A DNA stretch of 64,000 nt from Methyloversatilis sp. (GCA_017984755.1 JAGNYW010000010.1:1-64000); one strand, 5' to 3'. Positions 46,965 through 55,638 are shown, numbered from the stretch's first letter. Translations and numbers: made by a program. The notes: generated from the sequence alone by a model not told the origin.

Positions 46965-47468
46965 ATGGCGACATCTCAGCGGTCGGACAACGAAAAAATT
47001 CTGCTCTTGGTCGGAGCTATTGTTCTCGTCAGCCAGGATGCCGAGCGCTATCTGAAATTTACACTGCCGTTCGTCAAGTCCGAAGACCCAAGCCTTGGTG
47101 CCGCCCTTAAGCGTGCCGAGAAGCTAAGAAAGCGAACTCTTGGTGAACTTACCGGCAGATTCGTCGACGCATCGACCTCGAACTCTGTCGATTTTGCACA
47201 GCACATGGCATATCTAGTCGCCGCCCGTAACCAAGTGGTTCACCACTTCAATGAGACTTATGGTGCGCAAGTTAGCTCCGGCGCGCATCAAGATGTGCTC
47301 GACGCCCTTGAGACATTGCTCGCCAATCTCAAGAGTTACCGTACCGGTTTAGAGCAAATCGCTCTTACAGTTCTTGAGGGACTACGGGACGTTACGTTCC
47401 GCGATACACCGGAATACTCTGAGATATCGGAGCTTTGTGCTTCGTTTCGCTCGCAGGTTGCAAGCTAA
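46965..47468 (+). CDS. HEPN-like protein (cassette 2)
   Basis: 167 residues, all helical. The key segment is HMAYLVAARNQVVHHFNETYG, giving RNQVVH, the R-N-x3-H signature of HEPN ribonucleases and toxins. Flanking helices (LLVGAIVLVSQDAERYLKF and QDVLDALETLLANLKSYRTG) suit the five-helix HEPN fold. The ATG is four bases after the attC core with no ribosome site. The stop TAA lies in the left core of the next attC. It may be a toxin, an abortive-infection RNase or an inactive binding protein; no antitoxin gene is in the cassette. Family assignment is by motif only. Confidence 0.75.
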   Translation: MATSQRSDNEKILLLVGAIVLVSQDAERYLKFTLPFVKSEDPSLGAALKRAEKLRKRTLGELTGRFVDASTSNSVDFAQHMAYLVAARNQVVHHFNETYGAQVSSGAHQDVLDALETLLANLKSYRTGLEQIALTVLEGLRDVTFRDTPEYSEISELCASFRSQVAS

Positions 47469-47522
47469 CAATTCGTTCAAGCCGTAGCCGCTTCGCGGCT
47501 CGGCTTAATTCAAGCGTTATAT
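47463..47522 (+). repeat. Intact attC site of cassette 2
   Basis: A 60-bp aadA-type attC: left core AGCTAAC (47463-47469), ATTCGTTCAAGCCG, hairpin AGCCGCTTCGCGGCT, CGGCTTAATTCAAGC, and right core GTTATAT (47516-47522). GCAAGCTAAC at 47460-47469 is the exact complement of GTTAGCTTGC at the start of this cassette, confirming its boundaries at 46955 and 47516. Confidence 0.93.
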
Positions 47523-47631
47523 GCCTTTAGCACCATGGGTATCGACGGTAGCAGCCAAGTATGGGTGCTGGAAAACGAAGGGCGATATTGGTTTATCGTT
47601 TCCTAAAAGTTCACTAGATAAGAGTTTAAAA

Positions 47632-50600
47632 ATGGGGAAAAAAATAATACTCGTCCACGGATTAGGCGGCACTTCCGACGGAACATGGGGGAACTTTCCA
47701 GATTTCTTGGAAAAGGACAACGACCTTGATTACAGCATTGTTTCATTTGGCTATCAGTCGCCCCATATATTTAAACAATTTTATCAGCGTGCGCCCAGTA
47801 TTCTTAATATAGCAAATAGCCTACTCACCGATATAAAAGCTCGGTGCGACTTGGATAACGATGAAATTATTCTTGCTGGCCATAGTTTGGGTGGCTTAGT
47901 GGTTAAACAACTTCTCCTTCGCATGAAGGCTAAAAAAATAAACCATAAAATCAGAAAAGTATGCTTTTTTGACGTTCCACATGATGGGTCAGGGTTCGCA
48001 AATGTTGGCAAGTATATTTCATTTAGAAATCGGCATCTTAAAAGTCTGTGCCGTGATTCCAGCGAACTCGATGCTTTAAATGATCAGTGGGTAGACAGTG
48101 AGCTGGATAATGCTATGGAGATTATGAGCATTGTCGCAGCAAATGACGATATTGTATCTTCTTCTAGTTCAAAGAGTATCTTCAGGCATCATCAGGTTGA
48201 AACGATTAACAATGTTGATCACCGCTCAATTGTTAAACCAGAAAGCATGGAATCATCTTCATATATTGTTTTTAAAAACTTTGTTTTGCAAAAACGTACC
48301 GTAAATAGGTATAAAAACACTGCCTCACGAGACCTTGAAGACTGGAAAAATGTAGAAAGAAATCATAGCTATCATTATGCGACTGATGAAAAGCGAACAA
48401 AAAACTTTGAGTCGTTTGTTGTTGCTTTGAATTTAGATCGAGCTGTGATTAGGCTAACAGGCGCATCTGGGTTAGGTAAAACACGCTTATTATTAGAAGC
48501 TATTGATGCATCTAGTTCTATCGATGATTCCTGTGTTCTTATTTTTAATGCACCTGGTTACGACACCACCATTAAAGAAAGTATTCGGGCAATGGCTGAA
48601 GATCGAGTTCATGGCCTGGTAGTAATTGAAAATTGTAATATTGATTTGCATAACCATTTGGCCAAGGAGGTCAACAAAGCAGATTGCTTACTAAAACTTG
48701 TTACGGTTGGCTATTCAGATGAACAAGTTGATGAATCTATTCATATTCAACTTTCCCCATTGTCAGATGAGGCCATAAAGCAGGTCCTATCCCCAATATT
48801 AGTTGGAATGGATTCGAGTGACGTTGATCGTGTCGCTCGGTTTGCTCAGGGTTATCCTCTTATGGCTACTCTAATCGCAGAGCAGTATCAAAAAGAGGGC
48901 CGATTGCTTGGTTCGATAGAAAGTAGCTCTGTCGTAAGAAAATTGATCGATGGCGACGGCGGTATAACAGATGTTGAGAAGGGAATGTTATCGGCTTATT
49001 CCTTGTTCGATGTCTTTGGTACAGCCGAAGGGACAGCCGGCGAAGAGGCCAAATATATTGCGGAATATATTGCAGGGTCTGACCTAAAAACATTTGACAG
49101 AGTATTAAAAATGTTTACCAGCCGGCAAATCATAAATCGCGCGGGTCGGTACGCAAGACTGGTACCTAAGCCGCTGGCACTGACACTGGCGTCAGAATGG
49201 TGGGAGGAGACGTCATATGATCGTCAAAAGCAGCTAATTGATACCCTTCCCGATTCTTTAATGCAGAGTTTTTGTACTCAAGCCTCATATCTCGATGACC
49301 AGCCAAAAGTTCAAAGATTTTCAGATCGACTATTTGGAGGGCAAAGCCCTTTTGTCCAAGCGGAGGAGCTGCTTACAGAAAGGGGTTCGAAACTCTTCCG
49401 CGCATTTGTTGAGGTGAACCCTGAGTCAACGAGCAATGCTTTATACAAAGTTTTGTCTGAGTATAGTCATGATCAACTTCAGGCTATCGATGGAGACACG
49501 CGAAGAAACCTAGTATGGGCATTGGAAAAACTGTGTTTTCATGAGGATGTATTTGAAAAATCAGCATGGTGTATGTTGTTGCTCGCATCAGCTGAAAATG
49601 AAAGTTGGAGCAACAATGCAACGGGTATGTTTGCTCAGTTATTTCGAGTAAATCTATCTGGAACGAAAGCGAAGCCTAATATTCGCTTTGATACCTTAAA
49701 ACGGGCCATTGCAGTCAATCAGACCGATATAGATATGGTGGTTCTTGAAGCTTTAGGTCAAGCGATCAGTACTTATGGAGGCACACGAACTGTTGGGGCT
49801 GAGTATCAGGGGACTAAAGCACCGCTTGAAGAGTGGCGGCCAGAGCTATGGCAAGATATTTTTGATTTCTGGCAACAAGCTTTTGATTTAATGCTCGTTC
49901 TTTTTGAACGGGGCGATGCACAAAAAGAAAAAGTTTTGTCAGATATAGGTCATTCAATTCGGGGCTTTGTTGCTCGTGGCCGTATTCAAATGTTGGATTC
50001 GGCTATTAGGAAGGTTGTAAGTATCAATGGCCGCTATTGGCCAGAAGCTCTAGACAGTATCAAGAACACTTTTGAGTATGATTCAGAAGATATCAAGAAA
50101 GAAGCGACTGATCCGCTGAATAACTGGTTAGAGCTGCTAAGCCCCGATGAAGCAGAATTGCCTGAGAAGTTAAAGATTCTGGTAACCAATCCTCCCTGGG
50201 AACATCACAAAGGTGAAGATGGTCACTACGTTGATATGGCAGCAGAGAATGCGAAGGTACTTGCGACAGAGCTCTCCTATAATATTGAAGAACTACTCCC
50301 CCATCTCGGCTTATTGTTACAGGGGGAGCAAAAGCAGTCTTATGCTTTTGGCCACCAACTGGCTCATGACTTAACTGATGTTGTGCCAATACTTGGTTTG
50401 GCTCTTGAGCGCTTAGCAGCTATTGAAAAGCCTGACTGTCGGTTAGTTTTAGGTTTATATCGAGGCTTGTTTGAGCAGTCGCAAGAGCTTTGGCAAAAAA
50501 ATATTGATCGGTTAGTTACGGATGAGAAATTGGTTCATTTTTACCCAGATTTTATACGAACGGGTGATATCAAAAAAACACATTTAGATAATCTACTGGA

Positions 50601-51531
50601 GCTCATTCAGCGAGGTGTGTTATCGCCAAATAGCGCGAATGCATTGAGTTATGGCAGTGTGACTGACAGCATTGAACCGGATGTGATAGCCGGGTTTTGC
50701 CTACATTTAGCCGAGCTGGGCGATCAGGCCAGCTGGGCGGCTCTCAATGTGATCTATATGTATTGTTTTAGCAATAAAGAAAGCATCAATGAGCTAAGAG
50801 ATCAGCTTAAGTATTTAGTCACAGCCGTACCTTTGCATAAGGGGCAAGAGAACACTGCAACAAGTACACACCATTGGCATGACATGGCTGAAAAGCTATT
50901 AAAAGAGCGAGATGAAGAGTTTGCGGCAGCGCTAACTAATCAGTTAATAGCAGCGAGCAAATACGGCTTAAATCATGGTGATATCTGGTCTTATACCAAA
51001 CCTTTAATGTTAGGCCTAATGAGCGACTATGGTGACGTAATCTGGCCGATATTTGGTGAGGCAATCGTTCGAGCTGAAGGGATGGATAGGTATTGGTTAC
51101 AACAGCTTTTAGATAGGGAAACAGGTTTGGTAGGGAATGTGCAAAGTGTGCTTTCTGTTATTCCAGTTGAAAGCGTGATGGAATGGTGCTTTAAGCAACC
51201 AGATCTTGGCCCAGTTTTTGTTGCCGGTTGTTTAAATGTCATCGAAGTAGTTGATGAGATGCAACAGCCTTCGGCTTTGTTTGTCGCCTTGCTTGAGAAC
51301 TTTGGAAATGACCAACGGGTAGCAAGTGAACTGAGCGCCAATATGGGAACCCGTGGTTGGTCAGGGTCTCTAGTACCCTACCTAGAATCAGATAAATCGG
51401 CACTAAGTCCCTTGATTGAACATCAAAATTCTAATGTAAGGCGCTGGGTTAAAGATCATATTGCATATATAAACCGGCAAATAATTGAAGAATCAAAGCG
51501 AGATGAAGAGCATGGCTTTGGGCTTTATTAG
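47632..51531 (+). CDS. Alpha/beta-hydrolase-STAND NTPase protein (giant cassette 3)
   Basis: About 1,299 residues. Residues 1-220 form a lipase-like alpha/beta-hydrolase: HGLGG oxyanion loop (9-13), nucleophile Ser85 in GHSLGG, a likely Asp at 172/173, and His197 in NVDHRS. A P-loop NTPase follows: Walker A GASGLGKT (277-284), a Walker-B-like GLVVIENCN, and the GYPLMATLIAE motif typical of STAND proteins. The remaining 700 or more residues are helical, without recognisable repeats by eye, and suit a sensor. This effector-STAND-sensor order is that of Avs-type phage sensors; defence is inference. ATG 47632 is preferred because the hydrolase fold starts there; ATG 47521, inside the attC core, would add 37 residues. 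The DNA is visibly AT-rich, unlike the flanks. Confidence 0.88.
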   Translation: MGKKIILVHGLGGTSDGTWGNFPDFLEKDNDLDYSIVSFGYQSPHIFKQFYQRAPSILNIANSLLTDIKARCDLDNDEIILAGHSLGGLVVKQLLLRMKAKKINHKIRKVCFFDVPHDGSGFANVGKYISFRNRHLKSLCRDSSELDALNDQWVDSELDNAMEIMSIVAANDDIVSSSSSKSIFRHHQVETINNVDHRSIVKPESMESSSYIVFKNFVLQKRTVNRYKNTASRDLEDWKNVERNHSYHYATDEKRTKNFESFVVALNLDRAVIRLTGASGLGKTRLLLEAIDASSSIDDSCVLIFNAPGYDTTIKESIRAMAEDRVHGLVVIENCNIDLHNHLAKEVNKADCLLKLVTVGYSDEQVDESIHIQLSPLSDEAIKQVLSPILVGMDSSDVDRVARFAQGYPLMATLIAEQYQKEGRLLGSIESSSVVRKLIDGDGGITDVEKGMLSAYSLFDVFGTAEGTAGEEAKYIAEYIAGSDLKTFDRVLKMFTSRQIINRAGRYARLVPKPLALTLASEWWEETSYDRQKQLIDTLPDSLMQSFCTQASYLDDQPKVQRFSDRLFGGQSPFVQAEELLTERGSKLFRAFVEVNPESTSNALYKVLSEYSHDQLQAIDGDTRRNLVWALEKLCFHEDVFEKSAWCMLLLASAENESWSNNATGMFAQLFRVNLSGTKAKPNIRFDTLKRAIAVNQTDIDMVVLEALGQAISTYGGTRTVGAEYQGTKAPLEEWRPELWQDIFDFWQQAFDLMLVLFERGDAQKEKVLSDIGHSIRGFVARGRIQMLDSAIRKVVSINGRYWPEALDSIKNTFEYDSEDIKKEATDPLNNWLELLSPDEAELPEKLKILVTNPPWEHHKGEDGHYVDMAAENAKVLATELSYNIEELLPHLGLLLQGEQKQSYAFGHQLAHDLTDVVPILGLALERLAAIEKPDCRLVLGLYRGLFEQSQELWQKNIDRLVTDEKLVHFYPDFIRTGDIKKTHLDNLLELIQRGVLSPNSANALSYGSVTDSIEPDVIAGFCLHLAELGDQASWAALNVIYMYCFSNKESINELRDQLKYLVTAVPLHKGQENTATSTHHWHDMAEKLLKERDEEFAAALTNQLIAASKYGLNHGDIWSYTKPLMLGLMSDYGDVIWPIFGEAIVRAEGMDRYWLQQLLDRETGLVGNVQSVLSVIPVESVMEWCFKQPDLGPVFVAGCLNVIEVVDEMQQPSALFVALLENFGNDQRVASELSANMGTRGWSGSLVPYLESDKSALSPLIEHQNSNVRRWVKDHIAYINRQIIEESKRDEEHGFGLY

Positions 51532-51558
51532 TATGAGGGGAAGAATTCTAAAGGCGTC

Positions 51559-51590
51559 ATATAACAAGTTGCTGCACGCGGAAAATTTAT
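51559..51590 (+). repeat. Truncated attC of cassette 3
   Basis: The left core ATATAAC (51559-51565) with preceding C complements the cassette 3 start GTTATATG (47516-47523). It is followed by an inner-box-like AAGTTGCTGCACGCGG. No right core GTTRRRY follows. The site stops near 51590, and GC-rich chromosomal sequence with REP-like palindromes takes over, so the array end is broken here. Confidence 0.7.
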
Positions 51591-51611
51591 TCGCTGCACT
51601 CCCAATTTTCC

Positions 51612-51646
51612 GGGGTATTAATGGGGTCAGACTCCATTAATACCCC
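51612..51646. repeat. REP-like palindrome
   Basis: Perfect 13-bp arms GGGGTATTAATGG (51612-51624) and CCATTAATACCCC (51634-51646) enclose GGTCAGACT. The core GGGGTCAGACTCCATTAAT is repeated in altered form at 51724-51744. Such palindromes are typical of dispersed REP elements mobilised by RAYT transposases; none is in the window. Confidence 0.6.
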
Positions 51647-51723
51647 TCGGCCGGCCCCGACGATGAGCGACAAGTGACGCGGAGAGGCAGAGAACAATAG
51701 GGGACAGACCACGATTTCCCTCA

Positions 51724-51744
51724 ACGGGGTCAAACTCCATTTAT
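51724..51744. repeat. Second, diverged copy of the REP-like core
   Basis: ACGGGGTCAAACTCCATTTA repeats the core of the palindrome at 51612-51646 with two changes. An intervening GGGGACAGACCACGATTTCC is of the same style. It marks an element-rich junction between the cassette cluster and the chromosome. Confidence 0.45.
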
Positions 51745-51789
51745 TCAGCGGGTCTGTCACCGCTGCGGTCCACCCGTCACTGAACGACA

Positions 51790-51819
51790 AAACCCGGCCC
51801 GCTTCGCGGGACCGGGTTT
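51790..51819. terminator. Terminator of the minus-strand hydrolase gene
   Basis: AAACCCGG-CCCGC (51790-51802) pairs with GCGGG-A-CCGGGTTT (51806-51819), one bulged base, loop TTC. Read on the minus strand it begins nine bases after the hydrolase stop and ends in a short T-run. Confidence 0.8.
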
Positions 51820-51828
51820 CGCGCAGCC

Positions 51829-52779
51829 TTACTTGCGGAGGAAATCCAGCAGATCCTGGTTGAGCCTGTCCTTGTGCGTATCGGTGATGCCGTGCGGCGC
51901 ACCCGGATAGACGATCAGTTCGGCGTTGCGGATCAACGCCGCGGATGCCTTGCCGGACAGGTCGATCGGCACGATCTGGTCGTCGTCGCCGTGGATCACC
52001 AGCGTGGGCACGTCGAACTTCTTCAGGTCGGCGCGGAAATCGGTGGCCGAGAACGCCGCGATCGAGTCGTAGGTGTTCTTGTGCCCGCCCTGCATGCCCT
52101 GTGCCCAGAAGGACTGGATCAGCCCCTGCGACGGCTTGGCACCCGGGCGGTTGTAGCCGTAGAACGGGCCCGAAGCGATGTCCAGATAGAGCTGCGAGCG
52201 GTTTGCCTGCGAGCCCTTGCGGATGCCGTCGAACACCTCGATCGACAGGCCGCCCGGGTTGTCCGCGGTCTTGAGCATCATCGGCGGCACCGAACTGACC
52301 AGCACCGCCTTCTTCATACGGGCCGTACCGTGGCGACCGATATAGCGCGCCACTTCGCCGCCGCCGGTCGAGAAGCCGACCAGCGCCACGTCCTTCAGGT
52401 CGAGCGCCTTGATGACGGCGGCCAGATCGTCGGCGTAGTGGTCCATGTCGTTGCCGTCCCACGGCTGGCTGGAGCGGCCGTGGCCGCGCCGGTCGTGGGC
52501 GACCACCCGGTAGCCCTGCGACGCGAGGAACAGCATCTGCGATTCCCAGCTATCCGAACTGAGCGGCCAGCCGTGGCTGAAGGTGACGACCTGACCATTT
52601 TTGGGACCCCAGTCTTTGTAGTAGAGCTGCACGCCGTCGCGGGTGGTGACGTAGTTTTCGGTCTTCTTGACCACGGCAACGGAGCGGGTCGCGGCCTTGA
52701 CGGGCTCGGCGGCATGGGTCGGTGCTGCGAGGGCGGCGGCCAGCACGGTCAGTGCGAGGGCATGGCGAATGGCTTTCAT
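51829..52779 (-). CDS. Secreted alpha/beta hydrolase, haloperoxidase-like
   Basis: 316 residues. The signal peptide is [23 protein letters not shown]. The fold shows [12 protein letters not shown] (oxyanion region), [13 protein letters not shown], nucleophile Ser in [13 protein letters not shown], the acid in [11 protein letters not shown] and His in [12 protein letters not shown]. These features match the cofactor-free non-haem chloroperoxidase/arylesterase group, here exported to the periplasm. The family hydrolyses esters and can form peracids; the true substrate is unknown. Start ATG 52779 has AAAGGAAT upstream. It lies downstream of ohr on the same strand (44-base gap) and is probably cotranscribed, so an oxidative-stress link is plausible. 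Confidence 0.9.
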   Translation of the reverse strand: MKAIRHALALTVLAAALAAPTHAAEPVKAATRSVAVVKKTENYVTTRDGVQLYYKDWGPKNGQVVTFSHGWPLSSDSWESQMLFLASQGYRVVAHDRRGHGRSSQPWDGNDMDHYADDLAAVIKALDLKDVALVGFSTGGGEVARYIGRHGTARMKKAVLVSSVPPMMLKTADNPGGLSIEVFDGIRKGSQANRSQLYLDIASGPFYGYNRPGAKPSQGLIQSFWAQGMQGGHKNTYDSIAAFSATDFRADLKKFDVPTLVIHGDDDQIVPIDLSGKASAALIRNAELIVYPGAPHGITDTHKDRLNQDLLDFLRK

Positions 52780-52823
52780 GATGGATTCCTTTCTGTGTCG
52801 GGGACGATGTCTGTTCGGGAAGT

Positions 52824-53252
52824 TCAGTCGGCGATGACCAGGGTCACGTCGATGTTGCCGCGGGTGGCGTTCGAGTACGGGCACACGATGTGCGCCTTCG
52901 CGACCAGCGCTTCGACCTGTTCGCGCGGCAGGCCGGGCACGGCGATGGTCAGTTCGACCTCGATGCCGAAGCCGGTCGGGATGGCGCCGATGCCGACGCG
53001 GCCGGTGATCTGCGTGTCGGCCGGCAGCGCGACCTTGTTCTGGCCGGCGACGAACTTCAGCGCGCCGAGGAAGCAGGCCGAATAGCCGGCGGCGAACAGT
53101 TGTTCGGGATTGGTGCCGGCACCGCCGGCGCCGCCCAGTTCGCGCGGGGTCGACAACTGCAGGTCGAGCACGCCGTCTGACGATACGGCGCGGCCTTCGC
53201 GGCCTCCGGTGGCAGTGGCCTGGGCGGTGTAGAGGACTTTTTCGATGGACAT
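52824..53252 (-). CDS. ohr: Organic hydroperoxide resistance protein (Ohr)
   Basis: 142 residues, normal length for the OsmC/Ohr family of thiol peroxidases. The first catalytic cysteine is in [14 protein letters not shown] and the second in [18 protein letters not shown]. It reduces fatty-acid and other organic hydroperoxides in the cytoplasm, drawing electrons from lipoylated proteins (family knowledge). The start is ATG 53252 ([11 protein letters not shown]), where family members begin. It is divergent from an AraC-type gene across 122 bases, and that gene, rather than an OhrR, is the obvious candidate regulator. Confidence 0.95.
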   Translation of the reverse strand: MSIEKVLYTAQATATGGREGRAVSSDGVLDLQLSTPRELGGAGGAGTNPEQLFAAGYSACFLGALKFVAGQNKVALPADTQITGRVGIGAIPTGFGIEVELTIAVPGLPREQVEALVAKAHIVCPYSNATRGNIDVTLVIAD

Positions 53253-53374
53253 GGCTGACTCCTGTGCATGGGGTGAATGAGGCAATGCCGGTTGGCAGGA
53301 CGAACTTTGCGCTGGAGTTCGATACCGAACGCAACGTATAGTCCTGAAAACTTGACCTGGAGTATCGAAGCACC

Positions 53375-54196
53375 ATGACCGACAGACTCGAAGCCTTGCT
53401 GGCGCACTTTTCGGTCAGCGCGCGCGTGTTCAACACCGGCGCGCTGTGTGGCCTCACCGAACTGGACGCGGGTGACAGTGGCCGCATGCACCTGATCCGC
53501 GCTGGCGAAGCCGACGTGCATCATCCGGGCGGCATCGAGCGCGTGACCCGGCCCAGCCTGCTGCTGTTTCCGCGACCGGTCGCCTACCGCTTCGTCACCG
53601 ACCCGACACGCGGCGCCGACTTTGCGTGCGCGCGGATGTATTTTTCCGGTGGCGCAGCCAACCCGATCGCTGCGGCGCTGCCGGACTTCACCTGCCTGGC
53701 GCTGGACGACATCCTGGGTGCGGGACCGGTGCTGGATCTGCTGTTCGACGAGGCTTCAAATCAGTACTGCGGCCGTCAGGCGGTGCTGGATCGATTGTTC
53801 GAAGTGTTGTTGGTGCAGGTGCTCAGACACCTGATGGAAGAAGGTCAGACCGGCGCGGGCATGCTGGCCGGACTGTCGCACCCGCGCCTGCGCCTTGCGC
53901 TGGTGGCGATGCACGAGAAACCGGCGCAGGACTGGTCGCTGGAGGCGCTCGCCGCGCGTGCCGGCATGTCGCGCAGCGTTTTTGCGAATGCTTTTCGCGA
54001 CACCGTGGGTTGCACGCCGGGTGCCTACCTGCAGCGCTGGCGCATCGGTCTGGCCGAGCAGGCACTGCGTCGGGGGCGAACGCTGGCGCTGATCGCCGAT
54101 GAGGTCGGTTATGGAGGAGAGGCCGCGCTGTCTCGTGCCTTCAAGGCACAGACCGGGCTGTCACCGCGGCAGTGGCGCGAGGCGCACAAGCGGTGA
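53375..54196 (+). CDS. AraC-family transcriptional regulator
   Basis: 273 residues. An N-terminal cupin-like sensing domain (about 1-150, with [15 protein letters not shown] and [13 protein letters not shown]) belongs to the cupin_6 type. The two helix-turn-helix units of AraC follow (about 175-273), with [38 protein letters not shown] and [18 protein letters not shown]. Such proteins usually control a divergent oxidoreductase or hydrolase gene; here that is the ohr-hydrolase pair. It ends before a bidirectional terminator. Confidence 0.92.
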   Translation: MTDRLEALLAHFSVSARVFNTGALCGLTELDAGDSGRMHLIRAGEADVHHPGGIERVTRPSLLLFPRPVAYRFVTDPTRGADFACARMYFSGGAANPIAAALPDFTCLALDDILGAGPVLDLLFDEASNQYCGRQAVLDRLFEVLLVQVLRHLMEEGQTGAGMLAGLSHPRLRLALVAMHEKPAQDWSLEALAARAGMSRSVFANAFRDTVGCTPGAYLQRWRIGLAEQALRRGRTLALIADEVGYGGEAALSRAFKAQTGLSPRQWREAHKR

Positions 54197-54259
54197 AGAA
54201 GGGAGCAGGACATGCGTCGGCGCACGTCCAGATGCGGCATTCGCGACGCACCAAAGAAA

Positions 54260-54280
54260 AAAGCGGGCAATGCCCGCTTT
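54260..54280. terminator. Bidirectional terminator between araC-type gene and pqqA
   Basis: AAAGCGGGC (54260-54268) and GCCCGCTTT (54272-54280) form a perfect 9-bp stem with loop AAT. A-rich sequence precedes it and T-rich follows, so it ends both the regulator transcript and the short pqqA transcript. Confidence 0.88.
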
Positions 54281-54301
54281 CTTCGTTCGCAATCGCTGTG
54301 T

Positions 54302-54376
54302 TCAGCGGTTGGCGATGTACATCGTGATTTCAAAGCCAAAACGCAGATCGACAGCCTTCGGGGTTTGCCAGTTCAT
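54302..54376 (-). CDS. pqqA: PqqA, pyrroloquinoline quinone precursor peptide
   Basis: A 24-residue peptide, MNWQTPKAVDLRFGFEITMY then IANR. The Glu and Tyr of the conserved E-x3-Y (EITMY) are the two residues that PqqE/PqqD cross-link to build PQQ, the cofactor of methanol and other quinoprotein dehydrogenases. Sequence and length are those of PqqA. A good ribosome site (GGAG before ATTCAC-ATG) supports expression. No pqqB, C, D or E is in the window; the gene stands alone between a terminator and the methyltransferase gene upstream. It is probably an extra copy that raises precursor dosage, as seen in some methylotrophs. Confidence 0.92.
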   Translation of the reverse strand: MNWQTPKAVDLRFGFEITMYIANR

Positions 54377-54483
54377 GTGAATCTCCTGAGTGTTTTGCTT
54401 CGAACCACAGCAACGCGCTGTGCATGGATTGAATGATGCCGAAGGCGGCGACGTTCATCCTCCGGCAACTCACCAAAGAAGCC

Positions 54484-55638
54484 TCATGATTTTCCTGAGA
54501 GCAGCGCACGGAAGCTCTCGGGCAGCACGCAGGTCTGCAGGCTGCGCTGCGTGAACAGGAAGCGGCCGCCGCACACGAAGCCGAGTTCCTGCCAGTCGAC
54601 GGCATCGTTGAGCAGCGCCGCTGCGGCGCCGACGTCGGTCAGCGGAGAGCGGGCGAACAGCGCGAGGATGGCGCCATCGTAATGCGGGCAGTCGTGCACG
54701 AAGAAGGGCCGCGGCTTGCGCGTCTTGCCGTTCACGTAGATGCGCGGCGCCTCCGACAGATGATGCACACGGCCCCAGCGCCACCAGTTGTGTTCGCCGA
54801 ACGGGCGCACGCGGCGCGCCAGCAGCCGGGTCTTGTGCTGGTCGAGCCAGTCGTTGCGCACATCGAAGAAGGCGCGCCGGGTCTGGCCGGTCTCGACCGT
54901 GCTGGAACAGACGAACTCCATATTGCCCTGCGGGTGCACGAACACGTCATCGGCGCCGGACACGGCGCCGACGCGCACGTCGAACAGCGCTGCCAGCGGT
55001 ACGCCGTAGTCGCGCCGCAGGAACATCAGCTGGCCATGCTCGCAGTGGAAGCGCCGGCCGTCGTGCATGCGCCGGTCGATGCGCCCCTTCTCGAAGCGGA
55101 ACACGGCGCAGTTCGGCACATAGGGGCCGAACACCCGCGCGTCGCCGGTTTCGATGAAATCAGTGATGCTGCCCTGCTCGAACAGCCATGCGTTGAGCTT
55201 GCGGGCCGCGGTCAGCTTGATGAAGTCGCGCGGCACGATGAAGATCAGTTCGCCACCGGGTCTGAGGTGGCGCACGCACTTCTCGATGAAGAACAGGTAG
55301 AGGTTGCTGCGCAGGTCGAACAGTTCGCTGGCCAGCAGACCGCGCGTCGCGGGCAGGATGTCCTGATGCCTCACATAGGGCGGATTGCCGATGATGGTGT
55401 CGAACTGTTCGGTCAGCGGATAGGCGAAGAAATCCATCACCTGCGCGCCGGCCGGCGCGACCGAAGCGTCGAGCTCGATCGCGGTGCAGCCGGGCAGACG
55501 GGACGAGAACGCGCCATCGCCGGCCGACGGCTCGAGCACGCGGCCGCGGTTGCGTCGCAGCGCGAGCATCCCCGACACCACATCGTCGCGGGTGAACACC
55601 TGCCCCAGCTGTTCCACCCGGTGATTCCGTTCATCCAT
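54484..55638 (-). CDS. Solo N6-adenine DNA methyltransferase
   Basis: 384 residues. The SAM-binding motif I is in RVLEPSAGDGAFSSRL and the catalytic motif IV is NPPY in IIGNPPYVRHQD, typical of gamma-type adenine methyltransferases related to TaqI/Eco57I. A target-recognition region follows (about 190-384), with Arg/Trp-rich sequence. The start is ATG 55638 with AAGGAT upstream. No restriction endonuclease, specificity subunit or other defence gene is adjacent, so it is an orphan methylase or a relic. It lies upstream of pqqA on the same strand with a 107-base gap. Confidence 0.87.
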   Translation of the reverse strand: MDERNHRVEQLGQVFTRDDVVSGMLALRRNRGRVLEPSAGDGAFSSRLPGCTAIELDASVAPAGAQVMDFFAYPLTEQFDTIIGNPPYVRHQDILPATRGLLASELFDLRSNLYLFFIEKCVRHLRPGGELIFIVPRDFIKLTAARKLNAWLFEQGSITDFIETGDARVFGPYVPNCAVFRFEKGRIDRRMHDGRRFHCEHGQLMFLRRDYGVPLAALFDVRVGAVSGADDVFVHPQGNMEFVCSSTVETGQTRRAFFDVRNDWLDQHKTRLLARRVRPFGEHNWWRWGRVHHLSEAPRIYVNGKTRKPRPFFVHDCPHYDGAILALFARSPLTDVGAAAALLNDAVDWQELGFVCGGRFLFTQRSLQTCVLPESFRALLSGKS

